64,000 nt of DNA, taken from NCBI GenBank assembly GCA_944380635.1, contig CALWID010000007.1, forward strand, positions 16,882-80,881, read 5' to 3'. Source of the stretch: an uncultured Eubacterium sp. Lineage in GTDB: Bacteria; Bacillota; Clostridia; Oscillospirales; Acutalibacteraceae. Positions 26,198 through 35,564 of the stretch are shown here, piece after piece. Numbering within the stretch: position 1 is the first letter of the stretch; each line of letters begins with the position of its first letter. The notes under the pieces are model-generated. The model worked only from the letters and a program-made list of their open reading frames with translations. It did no database searches and was not told where the DNA came from. The position numbers were made by a program, and so were the translations under genes.

Positions 26198-26275
26198 TGG
26201 GGTGGGATGTGGGATTCGAACCCACGACCTCCAGTGCCACAAACTGGCGCTCTAACCAACTGAACTAATCCCACC
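26198..26275 (-). tRNA. tRNA-His (GTG)
   Basis: Anticodon stem CCAGT/ACTGG with loop TTGTGGC (anticodon GTG). The extra 5' G (G-1) opposite C73 typical of tRNA-His is encoded, and CCA follows. Confidence 0.95.
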
Positions 26276-26303
26276 ATATCTGCGCCCGAATGCTCAGGCG
26301 CGT

Positions 26304-26380
<77 letters not shown>

Positions 26381-26389
26381 ATACTGACT

Positions 26390-26463
26390 TGGAGCGGGTG
26401 AAGGGAATCGAACCCTCGTGTTCAGCTTGGAAGGCTGACATTCTACCATTGAACTACACCCGC
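26390..26463 (-). tRNA. tRNA-Gly (TCC)
   Basis: 74-nt cloverleaf, acceptor GCGGGTG/CACCCGC, anticodon stem TCAGC/GCTGA with loop CTTCCAA (anticodon TCC), encoded CCA. First tRNA of the operon, 16 nt after the promoter -10. Confidence 0.96.
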
Positions 26464-26478
26464 GTTGCAACGCTCATT

Positions 26479-26507
26479 ATTATAATAAATGAGCGTGCAA
26501 CTGTCAA
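26479..26507 (-). promoter_or_regulatory. Perfect consensus promoter of the tRNA operon
   Basis: Minus strand -35 TTGACA (26507-26502), 17-bp spacer, -10 TATAAT (26484-26479): full sigma-A consensus. The spacer and the start region form an imperfect dyad (GTTGCACGCTCATT with AATGAGCGTTGCAAC, 26464-26501) centred on the -10. Confidence 0.9.
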
Positions 26508-26521
26508 GTACTTTTTGAAAT

Positions 26522-28825
26522 TTAATTTATATCTGCGGTAATTTTTTCGCCGGCGGTGATTGTAAATTTATTAATTTGAGCGTTTTGATTGAAAACAATC
26601 TTTTCCGCAAGGAGGTCTTCCACCTCTCTGCGAACGCAGTCTCTGATACCTCTGGCATTTTTCTTTGAGCCATAAGTTTTCTTTGCGATATAAACGGGAA
26701 CGGAATCATCATAGACAAGTTCTATTGCCTTATCCTTTAAGCCTTCCTTAAGTTCATCAAGCATAATTCGGGCAATTTTTTCAAAATCATTAAAGGTGAG
26801 GGCATTGAAAGTGATAATCTCATCCACCCTGCCGAGAAATTCCGGGCGCAGAAAACGCTCAAGCGCTTTCATAGTTACATCCTTATTAATATCGTTTTGC
26901 GACATACCGAAACCGAGCGACGCGGTATCTGTTGAGCCGGCATTTGAAGTCATAACTATAATGGTATTTTCAAAATTAACAGTTCTGCCCTGCGCGTCTG
27001 TTATTCTGCCCTCGTCAAGAATTTGAAGAAGGATATTGAGAACATCTTTATGCGCCTTTTCAATCTCGTCAAAAAGAATAACGCTGTACGGCTTTCTTCT
27101 TACTTTTTCGGTTAACTGGCCAGCGTCATCATAACCAACATAACCAGGAGGCGAGCCGATTATTCTGGAAACACTGAATTTTTCCATAAATTCGCTCATA
27201 TCAAGCCTGATAAGGCTATCCGGCGAATCAAAAAGATAATTTGCAAGTTGCTTTACGAGTTCCGTTTTACCGACGCCCGTGGGGCCGACGAATATAAAAG
27301 ACTGAGGTCTTTTACGCGGGCTTATCTGCACTCTGCCGCGGCGCACTGCCGCAGCAAGTTTGGAGATTGCTTCGTCCTGACCGACAATATGCTTTTTGAG
27401 TTCATCCTCAAGGGAGGCAAGTTTACGGATATCGCCCTCTTCTATCTTTGTTGCAGGAATACCCGTCCAAAGGGAAACAACTTTAGCAAGGTCTGCCTCT
27501 ATAACCTGATTATCCTTTGCTTTCTCTGCAAGGGCGGGCAAAACCTCGTCTAATTTAAGAGTTTGCGCTTTAAGGTTTGAAATGAGTTCGTAATCTATTT
27601 CCTCATTTTCCTCAGTAGGCTCTGAAAGTGTATCTATTCTTTCAAGGAGGGAATTTTTCTGCTCAAGTTTGAGTTGATACTCGGAAATAGCGGGATTTCT
27701 CAGGTTTGCGCAGGTGCAAGCTTCATCAAGCAAATCTATTGCTTTATCGGGCAGATACCTATCCGTAACATACCGCTCGGACATAGTAACGGCTTTATAC
27801 ACAAGGCTGTCCGAAATCTGCACCTTATGATAATTTTCATAATATGCTTTTATGCCGAGCAGCATTCTGTACGCCTCTTCAACGGACGGTTCCTCTACCT
27901 TAATAGGCTGAAAACGGCGTTCAAGGGCGGCGTCTTTTTCAATATATTTTCTGTACTCATTAAAAGTAGTTGCGCCTATTACCTGAATTTCGCCTCTTGA
28001 AAGGGCGGGTTTCAGAATATTGGCGGCGTTCATAGTGCCTTCGCTGTCCCCCGTACCTACAAGATTATGAACCTCATCTATGAACAGAATTATATTGCCC
28101 TCGTTTTTAACCTCATCAACAAGGCCTTTGATTCTGCCCTCAAACTGCCCGCGGAACTGAGTGCCGGCAACAAGGGCAGTTAAATCGAGAAGATATATTT
28201 CCTTATCAGCAAGGCGCGCCGGAACTTCGCCTTTTGCAATCTTTATGGCAAGGCCCTCCGCAATAGCGGTTTTACCTACGCCCGGCTCACCTATAAGGCA
28301 GGGGTTGTTTTTAGTGCGGCGGCAGAGAATCTGAACAGCGCGGGAAATTTCCTTTTCTCTGCCGATAATAGCGTCAATCTCGCCTTTTTTTGCCTTGGCG
28401 GTAAGATTTGTGCAATAATTGCCGAGGAATTTTCTGGGATCATCCCCGCGGCCTTTTTTACCGCGCTTTTTGCCGCCTTTTTTGTCTGTTTTAGACGCGG
28501 AATCGTCTTTGCCGCCGTTATCAAAGAGGCTGTTAAAAGGCAGAGTTTGGGCACCGTCCATATTTTCCTGATTAAACATATCGCCGAGAGAGCCGAAATC
28601 AAAATCCTGCATATTTTCCATAAACTGACTCATCTGCTCGCTTGCCTGCTCAAGTTCTTCATCAGAAAGCCCGAGTTGGTCTATCATTTGATTTATAGAG
28701 CCGACATTCAGTTCTCTTGCGCATTTTATGCAAAGCCCCTCCGGCACAACCTTATCATTTTCCATTTTCTGAATAAAAACCACCGCAGGGCGTTCGTGGC
28801 ACCTGCTGCATAATTGCTGTTTCAT
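26522..28825 (-). CDS. clpE: ClpE-like AAA+ unfoldase with N-terminal zinc finger
   Basis: 767-residue Clp ATPase. In place of the ClpC N-domain it has a four-cysteine zinc finger (C6, C9, C32, C35; CSRCH...CIKCA), as in ClpE. A low-complexity linker (about 105-130) follows, then NBD1 with Walker A GEPGVGKT (179-186) and Walker B FIDEVHNL, a middle coiled-coil region, and NBD2 with [20 protein letters not shown] and a LGF loop ([10 protein letters not shown]) of the kind that docks on ClpP. Predicted to feed damaged proteins to ClpP. No CtsR operator was found in the 42-bp gap upstream, so it may be co-transcribed with pgsA. ClpC-type naming is the alternative. Confidence 0.92.
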   Translation of the reverse strand: MKQQLCSRCHERPAVVFIQKMENDKVVPEGLCIKCARELNVGSINQMIDQLGLSDEELEQASEQMSQFMENMQDFDFGSLGDMFNQENMDGAQTLPFNSLFDNGGKDDSASKTDKKGGKKRGKKGRGDDPRKFLGNYCTNLTAKAKKGEIDAIIGREKEISRAVQILCRRTKNNPCLIGEPGVGKTAIAEGLAIKIAKGEVPARLADKEIYLLDLTALVAGTQFRGQFEGRIKGLVDEVKNEGNIILFIDEVHNLVGTGDSEGTMNAANILKPALSRGEIQVIGATTFNEYRKYIEKDAALERRFQPIKVEEPSVEEAYRMLLGIKAYYENYHKVQISDSLVYKAVTMSERYVTDRYLPDKAIDLLDEACTCANLRNPAISEYQLKLEQKNSLLERIDTLSEPTEENEEIDYELISNLKAQTLKLDEVLPALAEKAKDNQVIEADLAKVVSLWTGIPATKIEEGDIRKLASLEDELKKHIVGQDEAISKLAAAVRRGRVQISPRKRPQSFIFVGPTGVGKTELVKQLANYLFDSPDSLIRLDMSEFMEKFSVSRIIGSPPGYVGYDDAGQLTEKVRRKPYSVILFDEIEKAHKDVLNILLQILDEGRITDAQGRTVNFENTIIVMTSNAGSTDTASLGFGMSQNDINKDVTMKALERFLRPEFLGRVDEIITFNALTFNDFEKIARIMLDELKEGLKDKAIELVYDDSVPVYIAKKTYGSKKNARGIRDCVRREVEDLLAEKIVFNQNAQINKFTITAGEKITADIN

Positions 28826-28867
28826 TAAATAAAAAATTCTCCTTAAAAATTTTGAGTTTATATAAAA

Positions 28868-29494
28868 TTATTTATTTGCTTTATTTTGCTTATTTTCTTT
28901 AATCTGGCGCACAAAGCCCGGAGCGTAGCCGAGCAGTGAAATAAGAGTACACACGGCGCTGACGGCTACGATTATCCAAGTGAGGACATTGGGCAGCGTA
29001 AAGCCGACTATATCGCACAAAGCGCCGTTTTGACCGAAAGCAAGGATAAATATCATACCTATATAAAAAACATTTGTTGCCACCTTGCCCCATATTTCCG
29101 CGGCCGTGGGGCGCATACCGAGCGAAAGCAGGATTGCGCCGCCGATTATCATTATAACCTCTTTTGCTATGAAAAACATAAAAAGATATTTTATGGCGTT
29201 ATCCCAATAAGTAACTATAAGCACCACAACGATTGCCATTTGCGAAAGTTTATCCGCTATCGGGTCAAGCAATTTGCCGAGATTTGAAACCTGATTGAAT
29301 TTGCGGGCGATTTTACCGTCCACAAGGTCGGTGAGTGCGGCGCAAATCATAATTATTACCGCGGGCAGAACATAGCCTTTAAGGAAAAGCACTATAAAGA
29401 CGGGAATGAGCGCTATTCGTATAAAAGAAAGCCAGTTGGGAATTGTATTCCAGCCTTTAAAAAGGTCTTTTACATTATTTTCAAGTTTGCTCAT
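28868..29494 (-). CDS. pgsA: CDP-diacylglycerol--glycerol-3-phosphate 3-phosphatidyltransferase
   Basis: Makes phosphatidylglycerol phosphate. The 208-residue membrane protein has the CDP-alcohol phosphatidyltransferase motif D..DG..AR........G...D...D in DLVDGKIARKFNQVSNLGKL and LDPIADK. Strong ribosome site (GGAGG). It lies between cvpA and clpE on the same strand. Confidence 0.93.
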   Translation of the reverse strand: MSKLENNVKDLFKGWNTIPNWLSFIRIALIPVFIVLFLKGYVLPAVIIMICAALTDLVDGKIARKFNQVSNLGKLLDPIADKLSQMAIVVVLIVTYWDNAIKYLFMFFIAKEVIMIIGGAILLSLGMRPTAAEIWGKVATNVFYIGMIFILAFGQNGALCDIVGFTLPNVLTWIIVAVSAVCTLISLLGYAPGFVRQIKENKQNKANK

Positions 29495-29504
29495 ACTGAA
29501 CCTC

Positions 29505-30188
29505 CTATATCAGACTGAGAAGCGGATTAATTTTGTTTATGAATTCAACTACTGCGCTTGAATCAACCTGCGACGAAAAGGACTGCGACGAGGCGAACAG
29601 AAAATCACGCAGAAAGACGAGCACGGCACTTAAAACGGCAAGGGAAACAACGCCTTTCATCACGCCGAAAACCGCGCCGAGAAATTTATTTGTGCGCTTA
29701 AGCGGGGCGTGCTTTTTGCTCATTATATTCTGTATGGCTTTAGATATGAGCCGTACTAATATAAAAAACAGCACTAAAGTAATTACAAAAAGTATAATTT
29801 TAATTATTACTAATGCAACAGGCTCCACAATATTTTGCAAAACGGCATTTGCCGCGGATTCGTTTGAAAGCCCGTTTAAAAACGAAAGGTCAACAGCCCC
29901 CGAAAGACCGAACGGAAGTTCGCCGACCGCGTCGCGAACGGAAGCGACAAAAGAATCAATATTTGCCGAATCAGCAAGGCCCTGAGATATTTTTTCAAGA
30001 GCGGCGCCGCTTACAAATTTATTATAAAAAGGCAGACTGAAAGTATCCGCAACATAAAACGCCAGCGGAAAGCCGACTATATATTTTGCAAAAGAGATAA
30101 GCGAAAGCAGAAATCCCCTTGCGTAACCTGCCGCCACGCACGAGGCGAATATTACAATAAGAATTATATCAATATAATTTACGCTCAA
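29505..30188 (-). CDS. cvpA: CvpA family membrane protein
   Basis: 227 residues with four or five helices. The N-terminus (YIDIILIVIFASCVAAGYARGF) fits the CvpA family, named for colicin V production; function in Firmicutes is unclear. Start codon TTG at 30188, supported by GGGG 8-9 nt upstream; no ATG is available nearby. Ten bases precede pgsA and five follow the DUF5711 gene. Confidence 0.85.
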   Translation of the reverse strand: MSVNYIDIILIVIFASCVAAGYARGFLLSLISFAKYIVGFPLAFYVADTFSLPFYNKFVSGAALEKISQGLADSANIDSFVASVRDAVGELPFGLSGAVDLSFLNGLSNESAANAVLQNIVEPVALVIIKIILFVITLVLFFILVRLISKAIQNIMSKKHAPLKRTNKFLGAVFGVMKGVVSLAVLSAVLVFLRDFLFASSQSFSSQVDSSAVVEFINKINPLLSLI

Positions 30189-30193
30189 AGTTA

Positions 30194-31366
30194 TTACCCC
30201 TGTTCGCTGCCGAGCCGCTCCACAACCGCCTGGCGCCTTGCGTACACATCGGACGATATTTGCTGAATCGACGAATATGAATCGTCCACTTTATACTCGG
30301 CGAGCACCTTTGAATTTGAAATTTTATATGTTATTACATTTTCCGCCGTGAGAATGCTGACGCGGGACGAATTACCCGTAACATCTTTTACGGCTGAATC
30401 CGTTGAAACCACTTCGGTAACTTTGCCGGAGGGCTTTACAACGGAAATATTATTATCGGCAGAGCCGGAATATGCAGTATAAGCATAAATAAGATTGCCG
30501 TTTGAAGTGAAAGAATAGGTTACTGCGCCGACAGAGCCCTGCTCATAGACCTGCTTTTCCGTTTTGAGCGAATCTATTACGCTTACAAAATCGCTGCCTA
30601 CTACAAAGAGATCCGTAGACGAAAAACGAAGTTCCAAAACGGAAGAGCCGATATATTCAAACTGAGCGCGCGGCGTTGTATCATCAATACTCATAGTATA
30701 AACAACAGTTTTAAAACGCGCGTTTTCTGATGAAACTGCCGCAAAGGCAACGCGGCTGCCGCGTGAATCAACGGCAACACTTGTAACATAGCCGTCCGAA
30801 ACATTATAAGCAAATTTTTGCTTAAGAGATTTATTATAAACATACACCGTGCTGAGTGAATCAGACGAGGTTGTGGCAAGCGCGACGGCGCCGGAATCGG
30901 AAACATCGGCGCAGAGAAGTTGATTATCTGTTTTTTCCTGATAGATATTTTCGCTGTCGCTATCCAGCCGGTAAGAATTGCCGCCCTGGTCATAAAGCAG
31001 GGAATAACTGCCCGCCGTTTTTATGACGGGATTTGAAAAGCCGTGCTCGAAACTGAGTTTTACATCAGCGTCCGAAGAATCGAGAACGGTATACGACGAA
31101 TCTTCCAAAACGCATATATCGCTGCCGACGGAGCCGAAATATCTGTCTGACCCGGAAGAAAGTTTATACGGAAAACCGGAATCCTGAGAATCCGAAACGC
31201 CGAAAGCAGAGCCGTCCTTAACGGCGGAAAAATCAATCTCGGCAACACGCATAACAAGCAGAACGAGAACTACTGCCCCGATAACTGCCCAAATGATGAT
31301 ACGCCTTTTTTTATTCTTTTTTTCTTTTTTTGCCAATCGCTCTTTTTCTCTTTGTTCAGAAGCCAT
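30194..31366 (-). CDS. DUF5711 membrane-anchored beta-propeller-like protein
   Basis: 390 residues: a Lys/Arg/Glu-rich cytoplasmic N-terminus (1-23), one transmembrane helix (about 24-44), then a long extracytoplasmic domain of repeated short beta strands (for example GDSGAVALATTSS and DSRGSRVAFAAVS), consistent with a propeller. It matches the DUF5711 family seen upstream of cvpA in gut Clostridia; function unknown. First gene of the cvpA-pgsA group. Confidence 0.75.
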   Translation of the reverse strand: MASEQREKERLAKKEKKNKKRRIIIWAVIGAVVLVLLVMRVAEIDFSAVKDGSAFGVSDSQDSGFPYKLSSGSDRYFGSVGSDICVLEDSSYTVLDSSDADVKLSFEHGFSNPVIKTAGSYSLLYDQGGNSYRLDSDSENIYQEKTDNQLLCADVSDSGAVALATTSSDSLSTVYVYNKSLKQKFAYNVSDGYVTSVAVDSRGSRVAFAAVSSENARFKTVVYTMSIDDTTPRAQFEYIGSSVLELRFSSTDLFVVGSDFVSVIDSLKTEKQVYEQGSVGAVTYSFTSNGNLIYAYTAYSGSADNNISVVKPSGKVTEVVSTDSAVKDVTGNSSRVSILTAENVITYKISNSKVLAEYKVDDSYSSIQQISSDVYARRQAVVERLGSEQG

Positions 31367-31426
31367 ATTTAGATAGCCTTTCCGGAAAAATATACACTTT
31401 ATAAATGATTAAATAATGAATGAGCA

Positions 31427-31446
31427 ATAAAATATTTATAAATATT
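31427..31446 (-). terminator. AT-only palindrome after truA
   Basis: Perfect 20-bp dyad AAAATATTTATAAATATTTT directly after the truA stop. It could be a weak terminator of the long operon; without GC pairs its strength is doubtful. Confidence 0.35.
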
Positions 31447-32181
31447 TTAATATTTTACGCTGTTTAAATAAAGCCCCTGGGGCGGAGCGGTTTTACCCGC
31501 TCTTTTACGCTCTTTGGATTCTATAATCTGCGCAAGCTCGCCGGGCCTGATTTTGCCCTCATTTACAAAGAGCAGGGTGCCGACCATAATTCGCACCATA
31601 TTATAAAGAAATCCGTTTGCCTCCACACTGAAAATTACCTCGCTGCCTTTTCTTTCAACACTAAAAGAATAAACGGTGCGCACTGTATCTTCAACATCGC
31701 TTCTGGACGAGCAAAAGCCTGAAAAATCATGCGTGCCGACAAAAGCCTGAGATTCTTTATTGAGATATTCCGCGTCTATGGGAAATCTGTAATGGAAAGC
31801 GTAATTCTTAAGAAATGGATCTCTTATTTGAGTATTACATATTCTGTATACATATTTTTTGGATTTTACGCTGTAACGGGCGTGAAAATCAGGGTCTGCC
31901 TCTTTACAGTCCGTAACGGCAATATCTTTTGGAAGATAAGTATTAAGCCCTGCTATTATATTTTTGCAGGGGATATTTTTTTCTGTTTTGAAAGATACGC
32001 AGTACATATTGGCGTGAACGCCGCTGTCCGTTCTGCTGCAGCCTTTTATATCAATCTTTTCACAAAAGAGTTTTTCTACCGCTTTCTGAAAGACCTGCTG
32101 CACGGTTACGGCATTTTTCTGCACCTGCCAGCCGTGATAAGAAGAGCCGTCATAACTGATAGTTAAAAGAAGATTTCTCAT
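31447..32181 (-). CDS. truA: tRNA pseudouridine(38-40) synthase
   Basis: 244-residue TruA with the catalytic Asp in GCSRTDSGVHA and the conserved SYDGSSYHGWQVQ at the start and GFLYNMVRIMVGTLL near the end. It modifies uridines 38-40 of the tRNA anticodon stem. The ATG overlaps the ecfT stop (ATGA). Last gene of the ruvC-to-truA operon. Confidence 0.96.
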   Translation of the reverse strand: MRNLLLTISYDGSSYHGWQVQKNAVTVQQVFQKAVEKLFCEKIDIKGCSRTDSGVHANMYCVSFKTEKNIPCKNIIAGLNTYLPKDIAVTDCKEADPDFHARYSVKSKKYVYRICNTQIRDPFLKNYAFHYRFPIDAEYLNKESQAFVGTHDFSGFCSSRSDVEDTVRTVYSFSVERKGSEVIFSVEANGFLYNMVRIMVGTLLFVNEGKIRPGELAQIIESKERKRAGKTAPPQGLYLNSVKY

Positions 32182-32990
32182 ATAACAGCCGCCGCCAGTG
32201 AATTTATAAAAATGATGAGGGCAAAAAGCGCTATAACAGCGGCAATCGCAACGAAATCGAGCAGAGTTACCTTTACCTGTTTCATTTTTGTTCTGCCCTT
32301 TCCGCCTTTATAGCAGCGGCAGTCCATTGCGTAAGCAAGTTCGTTTGCCCTGCGAAACGAAGAGATAAACAGCGGAATAAGAATGGGCACAAGCGCTTTT
32401 GCGCGGTGAATTATTCCGCCGGAATCCATATCTGCGCCTCTTGATTTCTGCGCCGCCATTATCTTTTGAATTTCCTCAGTAAGCGTGGGGATAAACCTTA
32501 AAGCGATAGTCATAGTCATAGCAATTGTGTGAATATCAACTTTAAATATTTTAAGCGGTGAAAACAGCCTTTCAATAGCGTCTGTAAGGTCTGTGGGCGT
32601 TGTTGTGTAAGTAAGCATTGAGCCTGCAACTACAAGCAAAATTATTCTGACCGCCATAAAAACAGCGGTGCAAATACCGTCTTCCGTTATTTTAAGTTTT
32701 CCGAAAAGCGTTACAAGAGGCTCTCCCTGCCCGTAAAACAGATTTAAAAGTGAAGTTATAACTATTATAATACCGAGCGGTTTAATGCTTTTAAAAATAG
32801 TTTTAAAGGATATTCCGCCAACTATAACTATGAGCATTGTAAACGCCACGCTGAGAATAAGCGAATAAAAATTTTTGCATATAAACAGGGAAACTATAAC
32901 GGCAAAAGTAAGAATGATCTTAACTCTGGCGTCCAGTTTATGAATAAAAGATTTCCCGGGGAAATACTGACCTATTGTAATATCGCCCAT
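32178..32990 (-). CDS. ecfT: ECF transporter transmembrane protein EcfT
   Basis: About 270 residues with five or six helices. It has the two EcfT coupling motifs of the type A-R-G in AQKSRGADMDSGG (ATPase contact) and the family region FIPTLTEEIQKIM. Part of the general ECF module with the two ATPases upstream. Start at the ATG at 32990, whose A is the last base of the ecfA2 stop (TGATG), with AAAGGGGG upstream. Confidence 0.95.
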   Translation of the reverse strand: MGDITIGQYFPGKSFIHKLDARVKIILTFAVIVSLFICKNFYSLILSVAFTMLIVIVGGISFKTIFKSIKPLGIIIVITSLLNLFYGQGEPLVTLFGKLKITEDGICTAVFMAVRIILLVVAGSMLTYTTTPTDLTDAIERLFSPLKIFKVDIHTIAMTMTIALRFIPTLTEEIQKIMAAQKSRGADMDSGGIIHRAKALVPILIPLFISSFRRANELAYAMDCRCYKGGKGRTKMKQVKVTLLDFVAIAAVIALFALIIFINSLAAAVI

Positions 32991-33859
32991 CAAACATTCC
33001 CCCTTTTAGCAAAGAGCCTTTCAAGTTCCGCCCTGCCCTGTTCCACGGTAAAAATATCCGTGCGGCAGTCTATTCCGCTCTCTTTAAGTTTCAAAAATAT
33101 TTCGGTTACCTGCGGAACATTAAGGCCCATTTCACGAAGTTCGCGCGCGCGGGAATACACCTGAGCGACCGTTCCGGACATAGCAACTTTACCCTTATTC
33201 ATAACAACTACTTTTGAGCAGAGTTTTGCCACATCTTCCATAGAATGTGAAACGATAATAACAGTGCTGCCAGTTTTTTTCTGATACTGCCTGATAAGGT
33301 CAAGTATTACCTCTCGCCCGCGTGGGTCAAGACCTGCGCACGGCTCATCAAGGATAAGCACTTTCGGGCGCATTGCGATTATTGAGGCGATGGCAACACG
33401 CCTTTTCTGCCCGCCGGACAAATCAAACGGAGATTTATTAGCCATATTCTTTTTAAGCCCTACAAATTCCATGCTTTCATAAACGCGGGAACTAATCTCC
33501 TCCTGCGAAAGACCCATCTGTTTAGGGCCGAAAGCAATCTCCTTAAAAATACTTTCCTCAAATATCTGATACTCGGGATACTGAAAACACAGCCCGACAG
33601 CGAAACGCACATTTCTTATCTTTTTTCTGTTTTCTTTTGACCAGATATTCTGCCCGTCCAGGCAGACAACGCCGCTGTTAGGCTCAAGCAGGCCGTTAAA
33701 ATGCTGGATAAGAGTTGATTTTCCGCTGCCCGTATGGCCTATTATGCCGATAAGTTCACCGCTTTCAGCCGTGAAGTTTACATCTTCAATAGCGGCAGTT
33801 TCAAAGGGGGTGCCTTTGCTGTAAAGATATTTTAAATTTTCACATACCAAAACAGCCAC
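32990..33859 (-). CDS. ecfA2: ECF transporter ATP-binding protein EcfA2
   Basis: 289-residue ABC ATPase: Walker A GHTGSGKST, signature LSGGQKRR, Walker B VLILDEPCAGLDP, and the C-terminal extension with RELREMGLNVPQVTEIFLKL typical of EcfA2. GTG start at 33859; its ribosome site (GGAGGG) lies in the last codons of ecfA1. Energises vitamin uptake by exchangeable S components. Confidence 0.95.
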   Translation of the reverse strand: MAVLVCENLKYLYSKGTPFETAAIEDVNFTAESGELIGIIGHTGSGKSTLIQHFNGLLEPNSGVVCLDGQNIWSKENRKKIRNVRFAVGLCFQYPEYQIFEESIFKEIAFGPKQMGLSQEEISSRVYESMEFVGLKKNMANKSPFDLSGGQKRRVAIASIIAMRPKVLILDEPCAGLDPRGREVILDLIRQYQKKTGSTVIIVSHSMEDVAKLCSKVVVMNKGKVAMSGTVAQVYSRARELREMGLNVPQVTEIFLKLKESGIDCRTDIFTVEQGRAELERLFAKRGNV

Positions 33860-33861
33860 TG

Positions 33862-34698
33862 CTATCCCTCCAAAGCGGATTTAATAAAATCTACGCATTC
33901 CTGTGTATTTAGTATAGTTTTTTGCGGTTTAAGCCCGCACTCGTAAATAAGTTCCGTTGCCTGGGGAACATCAAGCCCCAGGGCTTTGACCTCTTCAACA
34001 TGTGAAAAGACATTTTCCGGTGTGTCATCCATTTTTATGACTCCGGAATCCATAACTATAACCCTATCCGCCTGAACAGCCTCGTCCATATAATGGGTAA
34101 TGAGCACTATGGTAATGCCCTCTTCCCTGTTAAGGCGTTTAATGGTTTCCATAACCTCCGCTCTGCCGCTTGGGTCAAGCATTGCGGTAGGTTCGTCAAG
34201 CACTATGCACTGCGGGCGCATTGCGATAATGCCCGCAACGGCAACACGCTGTTTCTGACCGCCGGAAAGTTTATGCGGCGCTTTTTCGCGCAGTTCGTAC
34301 ATACCGACTGTTTTTAAAGCCTCGTCAACACGGCGGCGGCACTCCTCGGGCGGTACGCCGAGATTTTCCACGCCGAAAGCGACATCTTCTTCAACTATTG
34401 ACGCTACAATCTGATTATCCGGGTTTTGAAACACCATACCGACTTTTTTACGGATTTCGTAAATACTGTCGTCCGGCTTGGTTTCCATACCGTCCACGAT
34501 AACTTTACCGTCCTGCGGGAAAAGAATACCGTTAGTTAATTTGGCAACCGTTGATTTACCCGAGCCGTTATGACCGAGGATAGCAACAAAACTGCCTTTT
34601 TCTATATTAAGATTTAAGTTTTCCAAAACATCTACAAGTTCCTCGCCCTCTTCGGTGCCGTAGGAAAAAGTAACATTGTGAAACTCAATTAAACTCAT
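33862..34698 (-). CDS. ecfA1: ECF transporter ATP-binding protein EcfA1
   Basis: About 278 residues with Walker A GHNGSGKST, Q-loop MVFQNPDNQIVA, signature LSGGQKQR and Walker B CIVLDEPTAMLDP, matching EcfA1. Start at ATG 34698, which overlaps the stop of the methyltransferase gene (ATGA) and has GGA upstream; an earlier in-frame start would add ten residues atypical of the family. Confidence 0.95.
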   Translation of the reverse strand: MSLIEFHNVTFSYGTEEGEELVDVLENLNLNIEKGSFVAILGHNGSGKSTVAKLTNGILFPQDGKVIVDGMETKPDDSIYEIRKKVGMVFQNPDNQIVASIVEEDVAFGVENLGVPPEECRRRVDEALKTVGMYELREKAPHKLSGGQKQRVAVAGIIAMRPQCIVLDEPTAMLDPSGRAEVMETIKRLNREEGITIVLITHYMDEAVQADRVIVMDSGVIKMDDTPENVFSHVEEVKALGLDVPQATELIYECGLKPQKTILNTQECVDFIKSALEG

Positions 34699-35564
34699 TT
34701 TTTCATCCAAACGGCAGCAGCGCCGCATGGGAGTATCTCCCCGTTTGACGAAACCGGCAGTCCGATTTCATCCGCGCTGACTGAGCCGCCCTTTTCTTTT
34801 ACCAAAATATCATCAAGAATATATTTCATAACGGACGCGGAAAGCCCCGTTGTATACGAATTCAGGAGTACCATAATCGGGTTTGCGGACAGCACCTTGG
34901 AAATCAACTCAACAAAATCATAAAGAGAATCCTCAAGGCGCCAAATTTCCCCTTTAGGCCCTCTGCCGTAAGACGGAGGGTCAAGAATAATAATATCATA
35001 ACTGTTGCCGCGGCGTATCTCGCGCTGAACGAATTTTATACAGTCATCAACAATCCACCTGACATTTCCGCCGGCAACGCCGCTTGAAGCGGCATTTTCC
35101 TTTGCCCACTGGGTCATACCCTTAGAAGCGTCCACATGCACTACGCTTGCGCCCTCCTTCAGGCAGGCGACGGTGGCTCCGCCGGTATAGGCAAAAAGAT
35201 TAAGCACTTTTACTTCTTTTCTGCCGCTTTGGCGGATAACCTCTCTTGTAAAATCCCAGTTTACCGCCTGCTCTGGGAAAAGGCCGGTATGCTTAAAACC
35301 CATTGTTTTAACATTAAAAGTTAAATCTTTATATTTAATTTCCCACTGGCGCGGAAGTTTGCCGAGTATCTGCCATTCTCCGCCGCCCGAGTGTGAGCGC
35401 TGATACCGCGCGTTAGCAGAATACCAGCGTTTGTCATTATATCTGCTTTTCCATATAACCTGCGGGTCCGGGCGGATAAGCACCACATTTCCCCAGCGCT
35501 CAAGTTTTTCACCGCCGGAGCAGTCTATGAGTTCATAATCTTTCCAGTCTTTTGTAAATCTCAT
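34695..35564 (-). CDS. SAM-dependent methyltransferase, RlmI/RlmK-like
   Basis: 289-residue class I methyltransferase with SAM-binding region VLNLFAYTGGATVACLKEGA and the nucleic-acid methyltransferase motif DPPSYGRG. It resembles the catalytic half of 23S rRNA m5C methyltransferase RlmI but lacks the N-terminal PUA domain, so the substrate is uncertain. Its ATG overlaps the glmM stop (TAATG). Confidence 0.88.
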   Translation of the reverse strand: MRFTKDWKDYELIDCSGGEKLERWGNVVLIRPDPQVIWKSRYNDKRWYSANARYQRSHSGGGEWQILGKLPRQWEIKYKDLTFNVKTMGFKHTGLFPEQAVNWDFTREVIRQSGRKEVKVLNLFAYTGGATVACLKEGASVVHVDASKGMTQWAKENAASSGVAGGNVRWIVDDCIKFVQREIRRGNSYDIIILDPPSYGRGPKGEIWRLEDSLYDFVELISKVLSANPIMVLLNSYTTGLSASVMKYILDDILVKEKGGSVSADEIGLPVSSNGEILPCGAAAVWMKK

